DNA of 61,951 nt from DASSUC01 sp035649895 (lineage in GTDB: Bacteria > Actinomycetota > Actinomycetes > Mycobacteriales > Micromonosporaceae). The translations under genes and the position numbers were made by a program. The notes under the pieces are model-generated. The model ran no database searches. It saw only the letters and a list, made by a program, of their open reading frames with translations, and was not told where the DNA came from. Positions 7,828-14,681 of this stretch are shown piece by piece. Position 1 is the first letter of the stretch; each line of letters starts with the position of its first letter. The stretch lies in the NCBI GenBank assembly GCA_035649895.1, contig DASRIS010000086.1:1-61951 (forward strand), given 5' to 3'.

Positions 7828-8706
7828 CTAGCTACCCTTCTTCGCGGTGTGGGCGTGTGTCGCGATGAGCGTTGCGGAATCGGTGGGCGGCAGGGCCAGC
7901 GCCTGCAGATGTTCGAACGTCAGCGCGTACCGTTCGACGTCCTCACCCTTGTCGAGGAACAGGTCGCCGGCCATGCTGTCAAGATAGACCAGCGGCGGGT
8001 CACCGGGCTCAGGGAAGTCCATGATGACGAACGAGCCGGGCATACCCGGGTGGGCACCCTCGGTAAACGGGATGACCTGTACGGTCACGTTATTCTGCTC
8101 GGTCGCGAGCAGGAGCGCTTGGCACTGCTCGCGCATCACCAGTGGGCCGCCGACCAGGCGGCGTAGCGCCGCCTCGTCGATGATGGCGTGCAGCTGGAGA
8201 GGTGCGTCCCGACTGAGCAGGTGCTGTCGCTTGATCCGAACTTGGACTCGGTCGTGTACCTCCTCCGGGCTAGCCAGCGGTAGGACGCCAGCCACGACAG
8301 CGCTGGCGTAGTTGCGAGTCTGCAGCAGTCCCGGCACGAACAGTGACTCGTAGTTCCTCACCAGCGCTGCCTCGGCCTCATACATGACGTAGGTCATGTA
8401 CTGCTCGGACGCAGGCAGCCCTGCTCCGTACCGTTGGAGCCAGCCCGGCTGCGGTACCCGCTTGGAGAGTTCGGTCAGTTCGGCCCGTCGGTCTGGATCG
8501 GTGACGTCGTACAGGTTCAGCAGTGCCGTCAACGTCCGCCGTTGGGGAGCGCGTTTGGCTTGCTCGATCTGGATCAGCGTTCCTCTATCGACGCCGACCC
8601 GCTCCTGCACCTCTTCTTGCGTCAGTCCAGCAGCCGCGCGCAGGTCCCGTAACTCCTTGCCCAGCCGGCGTAGCCGGACGGTGGGTGGCTGGCGGCGCGT
8701 CGACAA
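7828..8706 (-). CDS. XRE family helix-turn-helix regulator with DUF5753 domain
   Basis: The protein has 292 residues from TTG 8706. The frame is open further upstream, but AAGGAGG at 8715-8721 sits eight bases before this TTG and decides the start. The N-terminal XRE domain (about residues 8-65) shows LGKELRDLRAAAGLTQEEV and RGTLIQIEQAKRAP. The DUF5753 domain follows with LVRNYESLFVPGLLQTRNYA, VTVQVIPFTEGAHPGMPGS and YLDSMAGDLFLDKGEDVERY. This family regulates development and secondary metabolism in actinomycetes, usually together with a DUF397 partner, which is present directly downstream. A palindrome and repeated CGTTGT boxes lie upstream and may be its operator. Confidence 0.92.
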   Translation of the reverse strand: MSTRRQPPTVRLRRLGKELRDLRAAAGLTQEEVQERVGVDRGTLIQIEQAKRAPQRRTLTALLNLYDVTDPDRRAELTELSKRVPQPGWLQRYGAGLPASEQYMTYVMYEAEAALVRNYESLFVPGLLQTRNYASAVVAGVLPLASPEEVHDRVQVRIKRQHLLSRDAPLQLHAIIDEAALRRLVGGPLVMREQCQALLLATEQNNVTVQVIPFTEGAHPGMPGSFVIMDFPEPGDPPLVYLDSMAGDLFLDKGEDVERYALTFEHLQALALPPTDSATLIATHAHTAKKGS

Positions 8707-8793
8707 GGCGGGGACCTCCTTCGCTGGCTTCGCGGTGAGTGTGCCGCCCTGTCGGTACCACGGCAACCTCTCTTCCAGTGGTGCGCCACGAGG

Positions 8794-8822
8794 AATATAC
8801 AACGTTGTGTTTCCATCGTTGT
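8794..8822 (-). promoter_or_regulatory. Candidate promoter and operator of the XRE gene
   Basis: On the minus strand TATATT (8794-8799) resembles a -10 box and lies about 90 bases before the TTG start. It is followed upstream by the perfect palindrome ACAACGTTGT (8799-8808). A second CGTTGT box (plus strand 8817-8822) is placed 14 bases from the first. Repeated half-sites beside a promoter suggest an autoregulatory operator. No convincing -35 box is visible. Confidence 0.35.
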
Positions 8823-8917
8823 GCTGCCATGGTGGGTGGCGCCACCTGCGATGCGGTTAGGTTCGCTGGATCCGAGGCTGTCAAGAGCCGTTTTCGTCCG
8901 GTAAGCCCACGAGCGGC

Positions 8918-9088
8918 ATGGTCAGGTCTCCTGACTCGATCGTCTGGAGGAGGTGCAGGTGTCTGTCGTCATTTCGGTTGTGGCTGCTGGTCCTCGGGGT
9001 ACTGGCAGGGCTCTGGGTGAGCCTTGTCAAGGGCCGCTATTGCCCCGATTGCGGAACCGCTCTCAGCTGTCGCATCTGCGCGGTGTAG
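8918..9088 (+). CDS. Mini-protein: one membrane helix plus CPxCG zinc knuckle (paralogue 1)
   Basis: This 56-codon frame carries a hydrophobic helix (LWLLVLGVLAGLWVSLV, about residues 24-40) followed directly by KGRYCPDCGTALSCRICAV, which holds two CxxC pairs able to bind zinc. It matches the small protein at 9366-9515 (helix, then VKSRWCPACGN). The start is unclear. ATG 8918 is in frame but has a weak ribosome site. A strong GGAGGAGG at 8946-8953 precedes GTG codons in another frame, so a single-base indel near 8960-8975 may have broken the original start. The function is unknown. It lies downstream of the divergently read XRE gene. Confidence 0.5.
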   Translation: MVRSPDSIVWRRCRCLSSFRLWLLVLGVLAGLWVSLVKGRYCPDCGTALSCRICAV

Positions 9089-9365
9089 CGAAGCGCAGGT
9101 GGGAGGCCGCCGCGGTGAACGCCCAAGTCCCAGCGCTGCGGCCCGTCACCGCGCTGGCTGGCATGGGGCGGGGGGACGCCAGCCGCTGCCTGGAAACGGA
9201 TGGTGAACCGGTGCGGAGTTCTCGGTCGGTCGGGCGCAGAAGAGGCCTCCGCCGGGGCGGTGCCGCACGGCTCGCTCCGCAGATGTGCCACGGGCGGCTC
9301 TCTCCCAGCCACGCCTCTGCACGAAAGGGCAGCATCAGACGACCCTGGTCGTCGGAGGTAAGGCG

Positions 9366-9515
9366 GTGACCGTCCTGGCGGTGGTTCCGGCCCTCGTACT
9401 CGGCTTCCTGTCCGGGCTGTTTGCCTTCAGGGTTAAGAGCCGCTGGTGTCCGGCATGCGGCAACAACACCGTGAAGCTGGCCAACCAAGCGCGCCACCAG
9501 GCGGCGCGGCGATGA
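9366..9515 (+). CDS. Mini-protein: one membrane helix plus CPxCG knuckle (paralogue 2)
   Basis: This encodes 49 residues from GTG 9366, with GGAGG at 9354-9358 seven bases upstream. The order is a membrane helix (VLAVVPALVLGFLSGLFAF), a basic turn (RVKSRW), and CPACGNN with one CxxC pair, then a basic tail. The likely topology is N-out with the zinc knuckle in the cytoplasm. It overlaps the next gene by ATGA. I do not know a function for this type of peptide; it could anchor a partner protein to the membrane. It is too short for usual gene-length cut-offs when started correctly. Confidence 0.65.
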   Translation: MTVLAVVPALVLGFLSGLFAFRVKSRWCPACGNNTVKLANQARHQAARR

Positions 9516-9763
9516 GCATGATCTATCTCTCCTGCGCCGCCCTGGAACAGCTTGACCAGGCGCAGGCCGAGATTGACCGACACGTCACTGCCAACGCCGC
9601 CGGGCTGTGCGTGACGTGCGGCGAGCTGGAACCCTGCCGGGCGCGAGTCTCAGCGAACGCGATTTTCGTCAAGCTCGGCCGGCTTCCCCGGCGCCGGCCT
9701 GGGCTGGCCGGGGTGCTGACGGCTGCTGCTTCCCGTACCAAGGTTGACTGGTTCCGCCGCTGA
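9512..9763 (+). CDS. Small CxxC-containing hypothetical protein
   Basis: The protein has 83 residues starting at ATG 9512, overlapping the previous stop. The first half is helical (ALEQLDQAQAEIDRHV), followed by GLCVTCGELEPCRAR, a three-cysteine zinc-binding loop, and a basic C-terminus (LGRLPRRRPG...). It is predicted soluble. It is coupled on both sides (ATGA and TGATG), so it belongs to an operon of at least three short genes with the helix/CPxCG mini-protein. The function is unknown. A nucleic-acid-binding or adaptor role is possible from the basic, zinc-knuckle character, but this is inference. Confidence 0.7.
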   Translation: MSMIYLSCAALEQLDQAQAEIDRHVTANAAGLCVTCGELEPCRARVSANAIFVKLGRLPRRRPGLAGVLTAAASRTKVDWFRR

Positions 9764-9972
9764 TGGGGTTCGAGACCGAGCGGCCCGCCATCTTCCGCCG
9801 CGCCAACAAGACCGAAGAGAGCTACCTCGTCCTCATGCACTACATGGCTGGTGTGCTGTGGGCCAGGGGCGCCGGGGTCGAGGCCATGAACGCACTCACC
9901 AAGGTCCTGACCAGGGCTACGCGACAGGCGCCTGACAGCGCTGCCCAGCCACTTGAGGACACCGCACCGTGA
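9763..9972 (+). CDS. Small hypothetical protein of the mini-protein operon
   Basis: A 69-residue, mainly helical protein that starts in the TGATG overlap with the preceding gene. Its core (TEESYLVLMHYMAGVLWARG) is amphipathic, and the C-terminal 15 residues look disordered. There is no signal peptide, cysteine or recognisable domain. The tight overlaps argue that it is real and acts together with the two upstream products. Confidence 0.6.
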   Translation: MGFETERPAIFRRANKTEESYLVLMHYMAGVLWARGAGVEAMNALTKVLTRATRQAPDSAAQPLEDTAP

Positions 9973-9987
9973 CCTGCGAGGTTAGCG

Positions 9988-10467
9988 TTGAGCATTGACC
10001 TGTTCTTCTCGTCAAGGGCCTCGGTAGAGGTCGGCAGCGGCAGCGACCTGTACGACGACATCACGAGGGTGGTGAGCTTCTTCGAGTCCAGGGGTGAGTA
10101 CCCGCTGCGCCTGGATGCCGACGACTGGCTGACCCTCCAGGGCGTTGCCCAGCGCATCGGCATCAGCCGGGAGGTTGTGCGGCTCTGGTCAGCCGGTGCA
10201 TGTGGGCCGAAGGGCTTCCCCCCACCGCTGAACCCGAACCGGGACACCAGCTTCTATAGCTGGGCGGAGGTCAGCAGGTGGGTACGCGACCACACCCGCC
10301 ACGACCCAGGGCCAGATGAGGAACCGGTGCTGGTGGCCATGAACCTGGCGCTTCAGCTACGCCGCCTGCTGCCTCGGCTCAGCCAGCCCGAAGCCGTTAT
10401 GAACATGATCCAACCGGCGCCCGCTGCCACCGGCACCTGCCAGATTTCCTCTCCCGAGGTGAGATAG
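9988..10467 (+). CDS. Helix-turn-helix protein, MerR/AlpA-like
   Basis: The protein has 159 residues from TTG 9988, with GAGG seven bases upstream as a plausible ribosome site. The central segment (DDWLTLQGVAQRIGISREVV, then RLWSAGACGPKGFPPPLNPN, then SFYSWAEVSRWVRDHT) has the layout of a MerR/AlpA-type winged helix-turn-helix: two helices, a wing with Pro and Gly, and an SWAEV helix. Such proteins act as excisionases or local transcription factors. It lies 15 bases after the mini-protein operon and is probably part of it, which suggests that the operon controls its own expression or belonged to a mobile element. Confidence 0.72.
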   Translation: MSIDLFFSSRASVEVGSGSDLYDDITRVVSFFESRGEYPLRLDADDWLTLQGVAQRIGISREVVRLWSAGACGPKGFPPPLNPNRDTSFYSWAEVSRWVRDHTRHDPGPDEEPVLVAMNLALQLRRLLPRLSQPEAVMNMIQPAPAATGTCQISSPEVR

Positions 10468-10605
10468 GGGAAGGGAAGGTCAGTTCGGTAACAGTCGGCC
10501 AACGACATCGTCGATCACCCTCCGCTGCGCGGCGTGGTGTATGGGTAGCGCGGATGGGGTTCACTGGTGGGTCTCCGTGATGGTTGCTGTGGGAGGGGTT
10601 CCGGC

Positions 10606-10917
10606 ATGGACGATGGGATCGAGCTCGCTGACCTGATTTGGCAGCTGCGGCATGAGCTGAGCCGGGCGGCGTGGGCGGGTGAGCATACTGACCTGCGGTT
10701 CGAGGCTGGGCCGGTGGAGCTGGAGCTGACAGTGGCGGTGGAGAGGTCGACCGCGCCGGGGGTGAAGGCGAGGCTGCTGGTGGTGGATGCGGAGATGGGC
10801 GCGCGGCGGGCGTCAACGGTTACCCAGCGGATCCATTTGACCTTGTATCCACGGCGGGCTGATGCTCCGGATCGTTCGCCGTTGATCGCGGGAGACTCTG
10901 AGAAGGGTGAGCGGTGA
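10606..10917 (+). CDS. Trypco2 domain protein (trypsin-co-occurring domain 2)
   Basis: The protein has 103 residues from ATG 10606, preceded by GGGAGGGG. It is one compact domain: IELADLIWQLRHELSRA helix, LRFEAGPVELELTVAVER strand pair, a turn, KARLLVVDAEMG, then TQRIHLTLYPR. This matches the trypco2 pattern, a domain found next to trypsin-like proteases in predicted prokaryotic conflict systems. The next gene, 16 bases downstream, begins with such a protease fused to CHAT and NB-ARC domains. The pair therefore forms a two-gene system in which trypco2 probably binds or regulates the protease, or is its target. Confidence 0.82.
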   Translation: MDDGIELADLIWQLRHELSRAAWAGEHTDLRFEAGPVELELTVAVERSTAPGVKARLLVVDAEMGARRASTVTQRIHLTLYPRRADAPDRSPLIAGDSEKGER

Positions 10918-10933
10918 GCGGCCTAGGTGAGCT

Positions 10934-13900
10934 ATGACCGACGGTGCGGCGCCCTCGGCCCGCGGGCTTTGGATGGATCTGGACGGGCACCGGGTCGCGG
11001 AGGTGATCTTCACCCGTCAGGATGGTTCCCAGGGCCGTGGCTCGGGTTATCGGGTTCGTGACTGGCTGGTCCTGACCGCAGCCCATGTGGTGAGCAACGC
11101 CGCGGAGGTGACGGTCAGGTTCGACGCCGACCAACCGGGAGAGTGGTCGGCGCCGGCGGCTGTGGAGTGGTGCGATCCGGCGGCGGATGTGGCGCTGCTG
11201 CGGCTGGAGCGGGTCGATGGTGCCGCGGTGAGTCCGGTTAGGTTCGGCCGGCTCGCCCGCCGGGCGGAGTCGGTGCAGGCGCACCTGGTTGGGTTCCCTC
11301 GATGGAAGCTGCGCCCTGATCCGGTTGGTGGGTGGGTCCGGGAGGCGCACCATGCGGTGGGCACGATAGCGGGACTGTCCAATCCCAAGTCAGGCACGCT
11401 GGAGATCACAGTGGATCCGCCCGCGGCGGATCCGGACCCGACCGTGTCGCCATGGGAGGCGATGTCGGGGGCGGCGGTGTGGGTCGCGGGGTGCGTGGTA
11501 GGCGTGGTGTCGGCGCATCATCGCCGGGAAGGCCTGGGGCGGCTGACCGCGGTCCGGCTGGGTTGCCTCGGCGGCGGCGAGGTGGCGAGGATGCTGGACC
11601 TTCCTGACGGCGCCGAGGCATTGGTGGATGTCCTCGCCCTGGCCGAGGGAGCCGTTCGAGCGGTGCCGGAGGACCCTCGCGGCAGGGATGGCAACGCGGT
11701 TGACCTGGTCCTGGAGGTCGACGACACCACGGTACGGCTGGTCGGCTCTGGCCAGCCGGTCGTTGGGCCGCATGGCGGGATCTCGGTGGCGCTGGCCGAC
11801 GCCGTGAACCGGTTGCAACGAGCCCGTACCTACCTGGCCGGCACCCGCGACGCCGTTGCTGTTGACAGCGGCCCGGTTGTGCAGGCCAACACCGTGGTGG
11901 GGCGCCTGCTGGGCGAGGAGCTCCTGCCCGCGCCTGTGGCCGCGGCACTCGGCGAGGCGGTGGCCGGCGCCCATGCACAGGGAGCGGCGCTGCGGCTGGG
12001 TGTGCAGGCCACGGGTGAGGTAGCTCGGCTGCCTTGGGAAACGTTGTGGCTGCCCGCAGCGGCGCAGCCGCTGTGCCTGGACAGCGTGGTCTGCCTGTAC
12101 CGGAAGGTCCCTGCCACAGTGGCGGCGCCGACCGGTGGGCCGCTGAGGATTCTGGTGGCGATCTCCTCGCCGCTGTCCGGGGGCAGCGGCTTGCTTGACT
12201 ACGAGCGCGAGCTCCGCAACGTTCTCAAGGCGGTCCGCGGTGCCCGGGCGCACGAGGCTGAGGTTCGCATCGTCCAGTTCGCCACGACCGATGCCATCCG
12301 TACTGCCCTGACCCAGTGGCCTGCGCACGTCCTGCACATGTCGGGCCATGGCGGGCTGGGTGTGATCGAGTTGGAGGATGCGGTTGGTGAGGCCCGCGTC
12401 CTAGACGTGCAGACCTTCGTCAAGGAGGCCATCCCGGCCGGTCGGATGCCGCCCGTGGTGGCGCTGGCCGCCTGCTATACCGATGCAGCGGCGACCAGCG
12501 GGGCGGGCTCGTTTGCCGCGGGGCTGCTGGCCGAGGGCGCGAGCGTGGTGATCGCCAGCCAGACCGCGATCACCGATGTGTATGCCACGCGCGTGTTCGC
12601 CACGGTCTACGGGCATCTGGCCTCGGATCCAGGCGCGGACGTCATCGCGGCGGTGGCTGAGGCGCGCCGCAGTGTGCAGCGGGAGCTGGAGCAGGCCGCC
12701 ACCGACGGCCGTGACCGTCTGGCCGGGCTCGGCGAGTGGGCGGTGCTGAGCGTGCTGTCGTCGACCGGCCGCTACCCGGTGGTCGATCCCACGGCTGCCA
12801 TGCCTGCGGCGGGCCCGGCCCCGGCTGCTAGAGGGGTGCTGCGCCGCCAGCCCGGTGAGGTCGTCGGCCGGCGGCTGGAACAGCGCCGCCTGCCCTCGCA
12901 GCTGTTGTCACGGTCGGTCGCCGGGCTCGTCCTGCACGGGATCGGCGGCGTTGGCAAGACCACGCTCGCCGACGAGCTCATCGCCCGCATCATCGAGCTG
13001 GACCCCACTGTGACCGTCGCCGTCATGACCGGCCAGCTCGGTGCCGAGCAGGTCCTCAACAACATCCAGAACGCCCTGGGCGACGTGCTCTACCAGCCGC
13101 CGCGCCCGGTGTGGGCAACACCCGCAGTGCTACGCGCCCTGAGCCGGGCCGGTGATGGTGACCTGCCCTGGCTCCAGCGGCTGGCCATCCTGTGCGACCA
13201 GGTCCTGCCGGTGGTACCTGTCTTGGTAGTGCTGGACAACTTCGAGGACAACCTGCGTCCCGCAACGACCGGTGGCCCGCGTACCGTGGCTGACGACAGT
13301 CTGGCGAGACTGCTGGGTGGCTTGGTCGTAGCCGCGGGTGCTGCCCGCCTGCTGGTCACCAGTCGCTACCGGTTTACGCTGCCGGACCAGGTCGAGCACG
13401 CCTTGGCGTTCCACCAGCTGGGTCCGTTGTCCTACGCCGAGACCCTCAAGCTGGCGTGGGCGCTGCCTCAACTCGACCGCCTCGACGACGAGCAGTTGGA
13501 ACAGGTCTGGAGGGTCGTCGGCGGCCACCCCCGCTGCCTGGAGTACCTCGACGCGCTCCTCGCCGGCGGGGTGGCCCGCTTTGCCGATGTCCGTAGACGG
13601 CTTGTCAAGGGAGCCACCGCCCGGCTACGCGCTCTGGGGCGTCCGGGCACCGACATTGAGGACTACCTGACCGGCCATGACCGGCTGGACTCTGCGATGG
13701 CCGAGACCGTTGCGCTGGCCGCAGACGACATTCTCCTCGATGACCTCCTCGCTGTGCTCGCCTGCACCTCCGGCGCCTACCGGCTGCTGCTGGGCGCCAG
13801 CGTCTACCGACGCCCGGTCGACCACAACGCCCTGGCCTATCAGGTCGGCCGCCACGACCCGACCGCGGCGAACACCACAGCGCTCGAAGCTGCCCGCCGG

Positions 13901-14671
13901 GCGATCCAGGACATCCTCGCCGCCGTCGGCCTTCCATCGGGCCCGGTCGACTGGCAGCGTCTGCCCGACGTGGTGCGCACCAGCCTCAAACCTCACCTGG
14001 ACCTTCGGCCCACCCCGCCTGTCCGCGTTGACGTCGATCTACCTCATTTAGTCGGGGCATGCTCTGCAACCAGCCTGCTCACATCCACCACCCCCGGCGG
14101 TGTCCCGGCGGTCTTCGTACACCGTTGGACGGCCACCGAGCTACACCGTCGCGAGGTAGTAGCGGGCAACACGGTCGCACTCACTGAGGCGCATCGGCAC
14201 GCCGCTGACTACTGGCGCTGGCGTGTGGATCGGTGGCCACAGCCACCGGAGGGTGATGTCGACGATCTGCGCGAGGTTCACTACCACTACCAACAAGCCG
14301 TAGCTCTGGGCGACGGCTCTGCCCGCGCGGACCTCGCCAACGTTGCCTGGGACCTGGAGGTACGGCTTGGAAAGCTGGGCCGCCGGGCTGAGGCGCTCAC
14401 CTACTGCCAGCAAGCCGTCGACCTCAAACGAGACCTGGCCGGTGAGGACAAGGCCACCCACATCCGCGACCTCGCCGGACTCCTGAACAACCTCGGTATC
14501 CGGCTGTCGAACTTGGGTCGGCGGGAGGAGGCGTTGCAGGCCACGGTTGAGGCTGTCGAGGTCTATCGGCGGTTGGCTGCGGCTAACCCGGCTGCGTTCG
14601 TCGACGATCAACGCCTGGCACCAGGAGAAGTATCGAGCGTCTCGTCCGGGCTGGCTGAGGAGGGCGGCTAG
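10934..14671 (+). CDS. Trypsin-CHAT-NB-ARC-TPR multidomain conflict protein
   Basis: The protein has 1245 residues. Residues 1-215 form a trypsin-like protease with all triad residues visible: His51 (LVLTAAHVV), Asp85 (DPAADVALLRL) and Ser178 (SPWEAMSGAAVW). Residues 280-610 form a CHAT caspase-like domain with His472 (HMSGHGG) and Cys514 (VALAACYTD). An NB-ARC ATPase follows with P-loop GIGGVGKTTL (Lys675), Walker B VLVVLDNFED (Asp768), RLLVTSRYRF and GGHPRCLEYLD. Two TPR-like units occupy about residues 1120-1215. The domain order is that of STAND-type immune or cell-death effectors: the TPRs sense, NB-ARC switches, the proteases act. The C-terminus leaves the TPR frame after residue 1215 and ends in an atypical tail, so the sensor end is probably truncated. 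Confidence 0.92.
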   Translation: MTDGAAPSARGLWMDLDGHRVAEVIFTRQDGSQGRGSGYRVRDWLVLTAAHVVSNAAEVTVRFDADQPGEWSAPAAVEWCDPAADVALLRLERVDGAAVSPVRFGRLARRAESVQAHLVGFPRWKLRPDPVGGWVREAHHAVGTIAGLSNPKSGTLEITVDPPAADPDPTVSPWEAMSGAAVWVAGCVVGVVSAHHRREGLGRLTAVRLGCLGGGEVARMLDLPDGAEALVDVLALAEGAVRAVPEDPRGRDGNAVDLVLEVDDTTVRLVGSGQPVVGPHGGISVALADAVNRLQRARTYLAGTRDAVAVDSGPVVQANTVVGRLLGEELLPAPVAAALGEAVAGAHAQGAALRLGVQATGEVARLPWETLWLPAAAQPLCLDSVVCLYRKVPATVAAPTGGPLRILVAISSPLSGGSGLLDYERELRNVLKAVRGARAHEAEVRIVQFATTDAIRTALTQWPAHVLHMSGHGGLGVIELEDAVGEARVLDVQTFVKEAIPAGRMPPVVALAACYTDAAATSGAGSFAAGLLAEGASVVIASQTAITDVYATRVFATVYGHLASDPGADVIAAVAEARRSVQRELEQAATDGRDRLAGLGEWAVLSVLSSTGRYPVVDPTAAMPAAGPAPAARGVLRRQPGEVVGRRLEQRRLPSQLLSRSVAGLVLHGIGGVGKTTLADELIARIIELDPTVTVAVMTGQLGAEQVLNNIQNALGDVLYQPPRPVWATPAVLRALSRAGDGDLPWLQRLAILCDQVLPVVPVLVVLDNFEDNLRPATTGGPRTVADDSLARLLGGLVVAAGAARLLVTSRYRFTLPDQVEHALAFHQLGPLSYAETLKLAWALPQLDRLDDEQLEQVWRVVGGHPRCLEYLDALLAGGVARFADVRRRLVKGATARLRALGRPGTDIEDYLTGHDRLDSAMAETVALAADDILLDDLLAVLACTSGAYRLLLGASVYRRPVDHNALAYQVGRHDPTAANTTALEAARRAIQDILAAVGLPSGPVDWQRLPDVVRTSLKPHLDLRPTPPVRVDVDLPHLVGACSATSLLTSTTPGGVPAVFVHRWTATELHRREVVAGNTVALTEAHRHAADYWRWRVDRWPQPPEGDVDDLREVHYHYQQAVALGDGSARADLANVAWDLEVRLGKLGRRAEALTYCQQAVDLKRDLAGEDKATHIRDLAGLLNNLGIRLSNLGRREEALQATVEAVEVYRRLAAANPAAFVDDQRLAPGEVSSVSSGLAEEGG

Positions 14672-14681
14672 GCTGGCCGGC
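14607..14681 (+). pseudogene. Orphaned C-terminal tail of the TPR protein, in the guaA frame
   Basis: In the frame of guaA, directly before its ATG, the sequence reads INAWHQEKYRASRPGW and then LRRAARLAG. Endings of this kind (WHxEKYRxxRPGWLRRA) are what I expect for TPR-bearing NB-ARC proteins. The upstream gene reads this stretch in a different frame. An indel or a collapse between TPR units therefore appears to have moved the tail out of frame. There is no stop between this tail and guaA in this frame. Confidence 0.5.

Noticed and set aside
14547..14681. Upstream start that would extend GMP synthase by 45 residues
   Set aside because: The extension is the out-of-frame tail of the TPR protein, and GuaA proteins begin at about the GPVLVVDFGAQ segment, which follows ATG 14682.
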